NCBI GenBank assembly: GCA_013400115.1
Contig: VXBP01007531.1
Coordinates: 870,260-934,259, forward strand
DNA: 64,000 nt
Source of the DNA: Rhinopomastus cyanomelas
Taxonomy: Eukaryota > Chordata > Aves > Bucerotiformes > Rhinopomastidae
Direction of reading: 5' to 3'
Shown: one piece after another, positions 1-11,967 of the stretch
Numbering within the stretch: the stretch's first letter is position 1
Layout of the letters: the number at the start of each line of letters is the position of its first letter
Made by a program: the position numbers and the translations under genes
Notes under the pieces: model-generated
The model's database searches: none
What the model was told of the DNA's origin: nothing
Seen by the model: the letters and a program-made list of their open reading frames with translations, nothing else

Positions 1-144
1 GATTTATTACGATTTTTGTTTTACCAGGCACATGTCCTTCATGGTACCTCTGAATTCAGACAGTTTGATGTAGGATACAGCAAATGATCTTTATGTTCCA
101 CGGCAAACTGGATTTAAAGGACAAGATCTTCTCAAGCTGACGAA

Positions 145-158
145 GTCCCCATGGCAAC
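145..158 (-). promoter_or_regulatory. RFX X-box-like motif
   Basis: The minus strand reads GTTGCCATGGGGAC, which fits the RFX X-box pattern RYYNYY-N(1-3)-RRNRAC with a 2-base spacer at every position. RFX factors bind such sites in ciliary and neural enhancers. No promoter features or exon are visible beside it, so any role would be as a distal element. The motif match is seen; binding is inferred. Confidence 0.35.
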
Positions 159-626
159 CCCACTTTTCTTTATATTAAAACAAGCTATTTCCCAATGAGC
201 TCATTATGGACACGGAGAAAACATTCCTTGCAGTGATAACTGATGCTTACACTGTCATTCTACTCCAATTATTCTGTTCATTCACACTTTTTCAGTACCA
301 GTGGGATGTAGGGTTTTGAAATTGCAAAACACAAGCTAGAAAACCTTCGAAGCCTGTGAGATAAGGCTGCAAACTACAAATGTCTGCCAAGACCCCTCAA
401 AGAAAAGATTAAGACCAACAATTTTAAAGGTATTTGAGCATTGTTGGCATGTTGAGATCACGGTCTGATATGAAAAAGTACATTGTGGCACGACCAGACC
501 CCGTAGTTGCTGCTCACCTTTCACCCTCTGCTGCTCATTTCCCCTCCATGCTCTTCCCACTCACTTGTGCCAGGAAAACTCTGTGTGACCAGGTGCTGAA
601 CCAGTCAGAGGATCTTCTCTTGCTTT

Positions 627-642
627 AAACAAACAAACAAAC
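627..642. repeat. (AAAC)n microsatellite
   Basis: Four consecutive AAAC units, continuing into AGACACAC. It is too short to be informative beyond being a simple repeat. Confidence 0.8.
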
Positions 643-2204
643 AGACACACTAAAGCTCTTTATTTTTACCTTTTTTAGCCAACTTGGATGGCTCCTCCCC
701 TCTGGTTCCCAACCACAACAGTGGCTGTGCCAGCACAGCAGAGAACAAGAGGCCAGGAGACAACATCTCAAACTAGTGTGACCACCAAGAAATTTGTAAT
801 ATCAAACCACAGGCTAAATCTCACATAAAAGCTTTCTGGGTTCAGAGCAAACACCTCTATTAAGATGAATTAAGCAATTCACAGCTTTCAGAGCTGCTGT
901 TTCAAATGGAGTTTAAATCTTTCTTTTTACCGCTCACCCCTGTAGCAAAAACGGCCTGAAAGAAACCATCCAGGAAGGGCATTAATTGCAGGTTTCTACA
1001 CAAGAAGTGGTTTGTGTCTGTTTAATTACAGAAGCATATCTGGGCACTGCAGTCATTGCCACTGTAACCTCAGCACACTGCAGATACCAGAACTACCTTA
1101 AAGCTCACTAGTGCAGGTCCTGATAACCATCTAGTCTCAACAGCACAGGCTCAGCATGGACTAATTTGTCCTGACAAGATTATTTGCAAATTAGGTGAGG
1201 AGGTCAGACAGCTGCCCTATAACCACATGAAAATGTAGTAAACACTGGCTCCAGGTTTGTACCCTCCCTACTTCTAAGTGTTTTTCATGGAGCATTCACT
1301 TTGTGTGCCCCCTCAGGGCCAAGTTTCACCCACTCTTGAGCCCAGCTTCAGCCCAGGATGTGTTTAGATGTCTTGCTCAGGCTGAGAGGGCAGCTCTGTA
1401 CTCACCCAGACTGAGCATCTTTCAGCTACAGGGTATGAAGTAGATCCTCCTGTGTGGTGACGGGTAAGGCCATGAAGAACCTGGATCACTGGAACAAAAC
1501 ACATGTGAAACTAAGGAGGATCAGAGGAGGTTTTGCCTTGAACTAACCAAAAAATAGTCTCTAGATGTCTACATACCAGAGCTCTGTGCTGGATGGAAGA
1601 GCCCAGCCCATCTGCAGGGCTGAACTAGTCAGATGATGCTATTGAGAGAACAATTTTGGGTTGCAGTCAGAACTCTGTTACACTTTTCAAAGGGTCGTTC
1701 TCTGTTTTGTCAGACAGAGGAATGAGCTGCTGGTCAGTGAAATGTGTGGGAGAGCTGAGGGATTTCCTCTGCAAAATGATCCAATCCCCAGGGACTCACA
1801 CGAACCCGCTCCAGATGTCCCCAAGGTTTGTACTGACACAAGTGTGCCCAAGTGGCAGGAGAAGCTGCACAAGGGTTCACACTTGCCTCTAGCTCTCAGC
1901 TTTGTAGCCTATTTGATAAGCACATTTCTGGAATTGATGCCCTAATCTGTATTTCTGGAGGCTGGGAAGGAGCAGACAGCCTGGTTTGGGCCATCACACA
2001 CACTGTGAAGAGCAAGGCACAGGGGTAACAGCCTCTAAATCCGACGTGTTTGTAGGAATGGTGTCTGACTATTAAAAGTCACATCACAGACATGTCCTGC
2101 ATGTTGCTGTATGCACACAGCACACAAAAGCAGGCACAGACATTAGCCCAGCCAAACCCCAGCAAAATCTTCCAGTACCATTGCATGGGCAAGAAGATGC
2201 AGAA

Positions 2205-2450
2205 GTCCTTCGGAGAGTGAGGAATGCCATACTGAGTCAGCCCAAAACCAAGTCTAGCTCAGTAGCTGGTCTCTCTCAGGTTGCTTCAGGGGGAGCACAA
2301 CAGGAACACCCCAGAGCCTTCCTCCATCTCATGTATCTGAAGGAGGATCTGAACCCCAACCTCCTTGCTCTGCTGTTAAAATGCCCTGGCAATGGGGTAG
2401 CCCCTCAGGCAGGCAGAAGTTATTTAGGACCAAGCTATATGTAACTCTAA
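2205..2450. repeat. Possible ancient degenerate retroelement (old CR1-like)
   Basis: The stretch 'gccatactgagtcagccc', followed by 'ccaagtctagctcagtagc' and a 'gcttcaggggga' segment, resembles the 'catactgggtcagaccaaaggtccatctagcccag' type repeat known from amniote genomes as an old CR1-related family (the quoted family text is split here: catactgggtcagacc / aaaggtccatctagcccag). Divergence is high and no ends are visible, so the family call is tentative. A small open frame through it (2181-2444) has no protein similarity that I recognise. Confidence 0.3.
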
Positions 2451-2554
2451 AAGCTTTTCAGGTATGGGGCTGAACTGGTTTCTGTCTGAGCAACAAGGTA
2501 GCCCCATCACAAGGTGACATAACCCAGATGCCACAGTGACTTGACACTGACTTT

Positions 2555-2650
2555 ACAGCACTCCAGAGAGAGGAAGCAACTTCCCCTTGATCAGGCAACA
2601 CCCAGGACCTCTCCTGCATCACCAAACACTCAGAATCACCCCATCCCGCT
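2555..2650. repeat. Possible ancient SINE (MIR-like) fragment
   Basis: The order 'ccagagagaggaagcaact', 'tccccttgatcaggcaac' and 'cccaggacctct' recalls the MIR core (cagagaggttaagtaact, then tgcccaaggtcacac, then a 'cagg...ctcct' block). Identity is low and the ends are unclear. Chance similarity cannot be excluded without an alignment. Confidence 0.2.
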
Positions 2651-2867
2651 CACCTCCCCCTGGACAAAATGAAATGTTGTCCCTATGCAGCATTCATCAA
2701 AGCTGGGTCTTGTAATTAATAGCACCATTTGTTCAGGGGATTTCAACAGGTACTGAAACCCAAATCATCAAAGCATGGATGGTCTCACCCTGGGCTGGCA
2801 GATATCAACATGCCAGGAAGACATCCACAGGTATGGGATTTTGGAATCGCTGTCCTTCTGAAAAGGG

Positions 2868-2896
2868 TTTTAATGGACTTTCAAAGTCCATTAAAA
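2868..2896. repeat. Near-perfect 29-nt palindrome
   Basis: Two 14-base arms, TTTTAATGGACTTT (2868-2881) and AAAGTCCATTAAAA (2883-2896), are exact reverse complements around a single C at 2882. It could form a hairpin or cruciform or be a symmetric protein-binding site. No transposon terminus is recognisable around it. Confidence 0.8.
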
Positions 2897-5800
2897 AGGG
2901 TTGCTGTGAGAGGTTATTGTCCAAATAAGAGGCTCGGTCCAGACTTTTCGAAACGTGACACAGGACTTTGTTGGAAACCTTTTTTCCTGTTGCTGCAGCC
3001 CAGAGCACAAGACCTCAGCCTCCTTCTTAAAACTCCTTAGCTTCTCTGCACCAATTTTTGGGGGCCTGCGGTTTTTCAGCAAAGTGGAATTTAAAGAACA
3101 AAACCTTGGCTCATTACATCATGGCTCCAGTAATGTCTAAGAACATTTTACATTTGATAAAATCTCCCCAGATTACCTTCTGAAAGCCTTGTGGTTAGGT
3201 CGCATGGCTGGAGACGCGGGAGTGATGTCAGTAACCACTGAATGGCTCAGAGATCAGTTCTCTCACAAGCTGGTAGAGAAATGGGAGTGGCATCACTCCT
3301 CCTCCAAGGGAATGTGGGGATTAGCTGAAATCAAGGAGCTGCTGTATCTGTGGAGACATGGGAGGAACTGCCTGGAGTTATCACAGGTTTAGTCTTACTT
3401 GACAGGAAGTCTGGGTCCAAGGTTGTCTGAATGAGTGTTGTCACTCTTTGTCTATCCCTCTGAGCCTCATCTTCCTCTGGGTGTATTATCCCACCTCCTG
3501 CCTCTGTGGTTTGGCAGCTCTCTGAGGAAAGATGAAGGACCCACCTTTCACTGGAAGTTTGTATGGGTGAGGTTCTTCTCTTAGTTCTTTCAGCAGAGGG
3601 TAACCTACTCTCCAGTGAGGACTCGCATTGAAGCTTAGCCATGTGAGTGCAGGAGTGGATGGTCAGGGGAGAGCCCTACCAGCCTGAGGGGTCTGAAGAC
3701 GTCACCTCTCTTAAACACAGGGGGAAATGGCAAAGAGCAGGGAGATGTGCCATGCTACACAGGGAGAACCCAAGGTAGACACTTCCAAGAGAGAATTACT
3801 TTAAAGGGAATCTCTGCTTCATCCTTGTACTTTCTGACTTCAGCAGATAAACATTTAGTTTCACAATCCATTATTAACTGGTAGGTCCTGTGCTCTGTTG
3901 GAGCTCTTCAGAGACAAGTGTTACCCTTAAATCCTCATGTAAAGCCATGTAAGCACAACAGGGCCTTTTAACAACACAAGGATGGGTAGGAGGCAACTTT
4001 GAAGTTCTGACTTTAGATGACTTCTCCCACCTCACTCAAATCAAAGACAAACGAGCAACATCACCATGAGACATTTATTCAGCAGAGAAAACTGATGTGA
4101 TAGCAGCTCTTGGGTGGGACTGGCCCTTGAGCCTTAATTAACTGGATTGTTTTATCAGAATTGGGATTTTCATCTGTGAGTGCATTGGAATGGCCACTTC
4201 TGAGAGAAGTCTCAAAAGCAGGAAATTCCACGACACTACAATCCCTAGGACTGAGAATTTTCTCTTAAATTAGTTTGGTTTGCTATGGATTGATCAAAAC
4301 TGTTTATATTTGCCATAAAGGCTCAAAGAAGTTGGAGCTTTTATTGTAAGAATGAGAATCGAGGACAGCACCAGTCCCAGAGACCTGACTGCATAAACCA
4401 GGAAACCAGTAAGAGAATAAATCCTATCAGTGCTAACAGCAGCTCCTCCTCCTTAGGCATCAGGAAATGAGCCACGAGTTGATGATGAAACCACTTGCCT
4501 GGTTTCCATTCCAGCTGAATCAGAACTCCCAGCACTGGGTCGTGATTCCACCAGAAGCCTATCCTTCCGCTTGGGCTGATCAAGAGGATCATGAGGAGGT
4601 CTGATCATGAGGAGCCTGGCAGAGGAAGGTTCACAGAACTGAAGATCTCTGGATACCTGTAGGCCTTGCCACAAGCTCCCTCCCCTGCACACCCTGGCAC
4701 AGGACCTTTGTCGCAGCAGCTGAGGAGAGGGTTGGTTTTGTTCCTGGTGGCCCATCTGTGAGTTTCAGCACTAACTTCCTGGTAGGTGCCTCCCTTTCAA
4801 GCTGGAATCCAATTTACAAAGCCTTTAATTTTAAACTTTCTCATCACTGACTTAATAAAACTAAATGACAGGTAATGGTTCCAGAAGCCAGGAACTATTA
4901 GATCTGTCTCAACACTAATAAGGGGGGATCAGATGCTTGTGCACTCCTGTTCCAGCTCCTGAAAGCCCAGCTCCCCAGGGACTCTGCAACCAGGGGAGGA
5001 ACGGGAAACCAACCCTTTCACCACAGGCAGGGGAAGGAGGGAGTGAAAAGACTGGAAAGAAAAAAAAAGGAAGGGAAAAAAAAAACCCTTGTCAAAGCAA
5101 CAACTTTACAACCGAACTGGGGCAGCAGGCTGGCTGTGGCTGACGCCTGCCCTCTCCCCAGAGTTCATGTGGGGCCCACGTGCTCACTCCGTGTCCCCAC
5201 CGGGGCACTGGGGGCTCTCCGAGGCGCTATGGGCATCGCAGCTACACGGAGGCAGGGAGCAAACCGGCTCTGATTTCTGCCCAAAGGCATCAGTGTCACA
5301 CCGGTCGGGATGTCAGCTCGGGAGAATGTCACGGCAGCAGTCACGGTGTGCTGTCACAAAGAGAAATGGATATCATTTCAAACACACAGCTCTGGAGAGA
5401 GGCGGAAAAGAGAATCCCACAATGCACTTTTGGTGGAGGGAGAGAGGGACAGGGAGGCTTAACTCTGCTCTGGCCATACTGGAAGAGACAGAAGAGGATG
5501 CTCCAACCTTGACAGCCAACATGGCACAAGGCTGGGAGGAGCAGGAATGGACCTGATTCCATCTCTTCTATACACTTTTGGGTTGGAAATAAAACTATCT
5601 GGAATCGGCCTCCTAAGACTATTTCCTGATTTACAAAGTTCCTTGGCCAATGCAAAGGGGAACAATAGTGATGTGGCTGCAACAAACAGGGCTCCAGCAG
5701 TTTTCTGCTCTCCTCAGCTCACACCTCTACACTGTAATGATAAAGAAGGCTTAAACTCAACCTAATTTTATCAGTAAAAACCAGGTCTTATTGTCTTCAC

Positions 5801-8800
5801 ATTTCCAATCTAAGGCAACTCTGGCAGACAGCTGACATCCGTCTTCCAGATCAGGGCAGCTGTTACACTCGAATCTTCCCCCACTACGACAAGCAAGGTT
5901 CCTTCAGCATCATTTTGAGATGCAATGCCTCAACTACCTCATATCCAGGTGGCAGGAAACGACTGCGGCACAGTGCAGATGGAAAACACAGCCTCAGATT
6001 CTGCCTCTTCTCTTGAAGACCATGTTGGGGCAGGTCCTCCCTCTTCCCTTTTCTTTTGGGCAGCACTGTCTGGTTTTGCATTTATTTCACAGCTGCTCAG
6101 AGTGGTATTAGATCTGCTGCTAGATTGTTCCCAGATCCTGCATCTTTTGTGCTGATTTTCTGTCCTTCCATGCTTGCAAGGGCATTTGCCATCCAGTGCA
6201 CCCAGTTGGAGAGGAAAGATTTCTTTGTTGGAGGGGAAAACAAGAGTCTTCACCTCCATACCTGTCCTGGTAGCAGGAGAAGAGCAAGATCTCCGCTGTA
6301 AAAGCAAGGAGGGAGGCAACTGTTCCCATTTTCACCAGCATTCCTCAGACCAGCTGACATCACTACCCAACAGAGAAAACAAGGTCCGCATTCCATGAGA
6401 TACCTGTCCACAAAAACCAGTATCAAATTATCCCCAGTATCTTCACTGGTTTTTAGGCAACCACAATTTCCAAGCACAAAACACTTCTCAAACACCACCT
6501 TTCCGTGCTGCAAAAATGCCAAGAGCTTCTGTATTTGAACAAAAATAATGAGGTTACAGCTGATTTTTGAGAGGAATATGACATCTCCAGAGCTGATTAT
6601 TCCTTGTTTTGCAGAAAATATTCACTTTCTGCCCACGTGGGAACAGTACCAAGGAGTCCCAGGCTGCTTCTCTGAAGGCATGTAGTGGAAAGCTTGGAGA
6701 GAACACAGTAAACTTATCTTCTTGTCCCCACCCCAATGTCTGTGCAGCGTCTCTGATATACGAAGTTTGTATCACAGAAAGCCCTGGAGCCTGTTGCAAT
6801 ATAACGAATGTGATAGGAAATCTTGTCCTGGAGCACAGCCAGGATTTTCATCACACTCAAGGCTCAGTCAGTAACCACTGGGCTTTCCATTCCTCCCTCA
6901 ACCACCCACTTTATTTTTCTTTGCTTCCCAATTCCTCTGAAGCACCTTTTAAACCCTATTGACATGATTGTTAGCTATAGTAGCATGTAGGATCTCTGAA
7001 GGAGTCTCTGTCTGGAGCAAATTCCTCACCCGCTGGCTCGTCTCTAGCTTAAATCAAGGTTCTCTTCTCCTTGCACATGACACTAGCTCATGTAGCCTTG
7101 AAACCTCTCACTTCCCTATTCCCTTCAGGCATTTGTTATACGTCAAGTGGTTCCTCCTTCCTCACTCCTGTCCTTTTCCTCCCAAGTTTGGCTTCCCACC
7201 CAAAATTCCTTCAGCTTCTCTAAACAGCAACTGGTCTCCTAGGACACTGCGCTATTCCCATCAGCCCACGCTCGGCCCCACTCGCTCTGATAACAAGGTG
7301 CACGCACTGGATTTCAGCTGGAGAAAGAAGGGGAATTTACACACATGGCCTCTTCACAGGCCTGGATCCTCTCCCAACATCTGCTCTTAGTCTGGACAAA
7401 GGGAATGAAAGACGTTACAAGGTTTGTAGCTTGTGTAAGAAAGATCTCATGAAGAATTGCAATAGCTTTCTCCTCGCCCATGGGAAATGGGTACGGACAG
7501 CCTCTTGGAACGAGGTGCAGCCTTGACAGGGATGTTCATCTTGCAGCGCTGGCTTTTCCACCACTCACTTCGCTAGGAAATAGCAAATAGCACTTGTATT
7601 TCTTACAATGCTGTGATGTTGGACAGATGAAAGTGTCTGCAGCCTGCAACAGACAGCACTAGCTAAGAGGTTTGCCACATCCCTACACACATGGAGAGCA
7701 GAGCGAAGAAGAGAAGCTACTGTCTTTGTGTCTGGGCTCTCACACTGGTTTATCCGAGTGTTCCAAGTGTTTTCTTATCCTTTTGGGAAAATGTGAACCA
7801 CTTCTGTTCTATTTCTACCTTCTGTTCACCAATGGGTTACACCGAGCTGCCACCTCAGGCAGGTTGCTGGTTCCTTCACCCAAAATCTGTGTCCATAGGG
7901 AAGCAAAAGCAGCCCGTTGTCTTGGTTTGACCTGGTTCCACATTAACCTAGCCCGTTTCACTACTTGGAGTTCCCTGTACCCCACTTAAAAGCTTTCAGT
8001 TCTCCTAACGAGAACTCAAATCTAACTGCGGCTTCCACACTCTCCATCTGAGGCCCGTTACTCAGAGCACTATAGGGCCTTATATCCCTCACTTGGGCAC
8101 AATCATATTTTACTCTAGAACAAGGCTTATGGTGAATTCCTGAAGTTTGTTAGTCAGTTGCTTTTCAGAGTGTGCTGGATGAACGCAGAAGAACCCTCAT
8201 TCCGTAGTCTCTTGGGTCGCTGCACAGCACATGCATGATGCAGCTTGGTCCTGGGCTGTATTAGCAGCTGAATCTCACGGGTTGTTACAAGCTGTGATCT
8301 CCTCTTAGCCCATTATTTCAGTAAGGAACAGCACAGCTCTTAGAAGTCCCCCTCCCTATTCCCCTCCTGCAACTTTCCTTCTTGAGTTCCTAGGACTGTT
8401 TAATAAGAAGCTTTCAAAGGAGCAGGAGCACAACCAGATGGTTGAGTGAAACAGAGCTTGTAAAAAAAGAAAACTTGGGATGCACACATGTCCCCTCAGA
8501 ATGACCCTAAACATGGATTTGGAGATGCACCATTAAAGGAAAGGCTGAGGGGCCAAGCTGCTTTCTGACTGGTATCTGCCCAGTCCCACAAATGACAGAC
8601 ACTTCTCGCTTTCATGGCTTGTTGTCTTTTCCAGCCACACAACAGTGTCATTGTTCAGATGGCAACTTCACAGCAAAAGCCGACCATCACATCCCTCGGC
8701 TAGAATTGGCTGCAGTTCAGATTTCAAAGCCCTGAGCAAGGTTTTTTCACGGAAGCCTTTCTGCTGAGAGCAGGCTGACAAGCCGAGCAGCTCACCCTCC

Positions 8801-11273
8801 AGTGTGCCAGCCTGTAAGAAAATCACCAGTCACCCAGGATCTCCTCCAGACCAGACAAAGGTACTGCAAGGGCAGGCAGAACAGATGCCCTGCAAATACC
8901 AGAAATCATGTGGTGTTTACTGGGACTCTCAGCCTTGTTCCTGCCACTCAGCTGGACCAGCTCCAGCCATTCAGGGTTCACACTGGACTCACTCCAGATT
9001 AAATGACAGTGGAATAATTTATGTGTGTCTCCATACTTTGGTTTGGAACCCTGCAATTAAAAGGACACAAGGACACGGTAATTTCCCTGCTGAATCAGAC
9101 CTGCGGGTCCGTTAACGCAGGATCCTATTCATTACGCTGTGGGGTGGAAAGTTGACAACGTAGCACTCTGTGCTCTGTTATTTAGGAAACTGTTGTTTTA
9201 AGAAGGATGACAAAGGAAACCTGAATAGTCATGGGTAAAGAAAAAGAAAACCTAGCTGAGAGAAGCAGAGAGCTCCTGCGATGCTACAACAGTATCTGTA
9301 ACCACACACAGCTCAGTTTTGTGTGTGAGAGCCCTGCTGGGGTCAGGAAAAGAATGAAAGTTTCATTTGGCACCTAATTTCACACTTTCATTAATTACTT
9401 CTGTTTTGCTTTATAAAATAACCCCAGAAATCTCAATATTCCCTCAATAATTTCATGTTGGAGCTGCTGAAATATGCTAGAAAAGTCTTATATGCAACCA
9501 AACACTACTAGGAACTGAAGCAAGAAGCAGAAAGCCCTTTGGAAAGATCCCTCTGAAGACAAAAGAGGAGCCAAATCATTGTGAATTCCTCAACCATTTC
9601 AATTTTGCCAAAATTATGTTTTCAAATAGAAACCAGACTATCAAAGTATATCTGAGCTACATGCAACAATTCCTAGAGAGTATCCACGTGAGCCGTGATA
9701 ATGAGACAACATTAAAACAAAAATTATGTTGCTGTGAGGGAATTTGATGCTTGGATGTGGAGCACAAAGCCAAGTGATTCCTACCACCCTGTTCTCATCT
9801 TCAGCAATCAAGATGCTGGCTAAGGACAACGACTATCTTATTGTTGGCCAAGAGGCTGAGCTTATTAGAGAGGAAAAGTGTACCAGACAGCCTTTGCCAT
9901 GAAACTTTACTCTTGCTCTGTCTTGTTTGGCTGTTTTCTCTTAAAAAGTCATTAGACTGAAAGTAAATGTATCCTTAGCCCATCAGCACAAGGATGACCA
10001 AACATAATGGATATTTATCTCATCTAGATGCCATTTCAACTTCTCTAAAAGCACCCAGAAATTATACTTACCCACTGAGGAGACTCTTCTCCTGGGCAGA
10101 TTTTCAGTGCTAAGAGCTCCAGCCTACAACAACACAGTGCAGAAGTAGTTCTCTGCACTGTGTTCGAGGCAGTATCAGTGCCAGCCAGTCTGAGGAACCT
10201 GAGAGGGGAATGAATAGGCACAAAAATGTTAGTGCTAGACGGTGAGCTCTGGGACAGGCTGAGAAGTGGTGCTGTGCAGCTGTCCTGCCTTTAGCAGGAA
10301 CTTCTCACAAAAAAGCTTCTTGCATGGCAATTTCCTACCAGTGGCAAATTATTCCTGGTCTGGAGCAGCAGGGAACTTCTTCCTGTCTCCTGTCCCTTAA
10401 CTGGCTCAGCTTCTTGGCCAGAAAGCAGAGGTGTGAAGGTATCTTCTGCCTCTCTTCACGCTTTTCCCACCCAGAAGCTCTTGATGAGCTTTCCCACCTG
10501 CTCCTCCATGCTCAGATACAAGGCTGAGATAACATGTGTAGGAGTAGACTTGTTAATCCAACTCCCCAGACCAGGGGTTTTGCTTGACTCAGGCTGGTTG
10601 GTCCTGGAGTGCAGGGAGACACTAACATACACAAATACAATTCCCACCTCCCCCAGTACATGTACTTTTAACTTTTCCCAGGCCTTCCATCCCTCTTCAA
10701 ACATTCTGCTTTGGTCCTGTTTATAATTTGGCTGAGATACTGCCAGTGGTTTACCTGAATCAGCTCAGCTGGTTCGTTCCTAGGAATTACCTCGGCACAG
10801 CGAGTCCAGCTAAAGGACATGACCCTCTATCTGCTGGAAACAGCTTTCACACCCACATGAGGGTTAGGAAGGTCCTTATTTCCACACTTCTGTGAGCCTC
10901 CTCCTATTTAACTAGTTGGCGTCTTCCACAGGTTATGTGAAAATCTTATTCTCAAGAGTTTTAAGCCTTTGGCTCTTCACAAAAGCCAAGTGGTGGAACA
11001 TCTCACACTGTCCCTTGAGGAACACCACAAAGCCTGAGCCACTGCTACCCTGGGCCTCAGGACCTCTAGCCTCACTCAGCTCTTCTTTGAAGGAACTCAA
11101 TCTACTTAAAATCTTGTATTGGAATCACAAATGTTGTTATCTGTTCCTGCAGTTTATGCTAGTAAAAGAGGAATAAAATCCATAATCCACTACTTCATTG
11201 TTCCTCCAACAGTACAGTTTTGAAGTAGTTTGCATTTACATCCTCTCCAGTAACAAAAGCAGACAAAGGAACC
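2897..11273. other. Long CR1-free unique stretch, no gene recognised
   Basis: More than 8 kb without a CR1 copy or convincing exon. Open frames reach 155 codons (5089-5556) but have no recognisable domain. The only compositional outlier is the GC-richer patch near 5.1-5.36 kb. Several A- or T-rich runs occur, for example 5060-5090. I see no RNA gene or clear promoter. Confidence 0.55.
5100..5360. other. GC-richer, CpG-enriched patch
   Basis: I count about 14 CpG dinucleotides across roughly 250 bases, many more than in the flanks, together with higher GC. A pyrimidine stretch ending in CAG at about 5161 resembles a splice acceptor and is followed by an open frame to 5556. It is too small and weak to be called a CpG island promoter. 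It might be an exon of an unrecognised transcript, a regulatory element or chance. Confidence 0.3.
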
Positions 11274-11738
11274 AGAATCATAGAATGTATTGTGTTGGAA
11301 GTCACCTCTCAAGGTCATCTAGTCCAGCCCTCTTACAACAAGCAGGGCCATCACTCACCTGACCAGGTCACCCAGAGCCCCATCCAGGCTGATCTTGGAT
11401 GGCTCCAGGGATGAGGCCTCTACCACCAATCTGGGCAGCCTGTTCCAGGGATCCTCCACCCTCAGATTCAAAAAATTTTTCCTTATGTCCAGCCTCAATC
11501 TGCTCTTTTCCAGCTTCAAACCATAACCTCTTGTCCTATCATTCCCTTCCTTTGTGAACAGTCTTCCTTAGCCTTCTGACAGTCCCTTTCAGAGGTTGGA
11601 TGGTTGCTATAAGGTCAACCTGGAATCTTCTTCTCTTCATTGTCAACAATCCCAACTCAACTCTCTCAGCTTGTCCTCATAAGAGAGGTCCTCCAGCTCT
11701 CTGAGCATTTTCATGGCCTCCAACAGCTCCACATTCTA
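11274..11738 (-). mobile_element. CR1 LINE fragment, 5'-truncated, minus strand
   Basis: In plus coordinates it opens with the inverted CR1 tail (agaatcatagaatg) and 'aaggtcatctagtccagcc', then continues through the 3' UTR into the end of the reverse transcriptase frame. The phrases for 'gggcagcctgttccaggg' and 'cttgtcctatcattccc' are in the usual order. It ends near 11738 in the region matching 'ggcctccaacagctccac'. The coding part is destroyed by many changes, indicating an old copy. CR1 copies are normally 5'-truncated, as here. Confidence 0.9.
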
Positions 11739-11967
11739 TTTGTGAATTTCCAGCCAGCCCCACTCTCTGGGCGCTGCTGTGCATGCCAGCACCACAAACA
11801 TTACACAGCAACATTGAAACATTTAGGGGGAGTGTGTTAATGTAAAGAATGATGGTGCCTAGTTCCATGTCTTTAACATAAACCCAGGCACACATTTCTT
11901 TCAGTACCATTTTGTTAAAACGGTAGGACATAAACTCATTGGTGACTTCAGAAACTTCCAGTAAGAA
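11739..11967. other. Spacer between two CR1 copies
   Basis: Short unique stretch separating two minus-strand CR1 fragments. I see no feature in it. Confidence 0.6.

Larger units (their letters stand above)
1..2180. other. Unique non-coding DNA, no gene recognised
   Basis: All frames are short and resemble no protein. The stretch has no CR1 tail. The first 300 bases look less random than the rest, with an RFX X-box-like site at 145-158, and the remainder shows only a small AAAC repeat. Ordinary bird intergenic or intronic sequence is the simplest reading. Confidence 0.6.

Noticed and set aside
5089..5556. 155-codon open frame as a protein gene
   Set aside because: The composition follows the GC-rich patch, there is no domain, and alternative frames are also open over part of it. 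Kept only as a possible exon finding.
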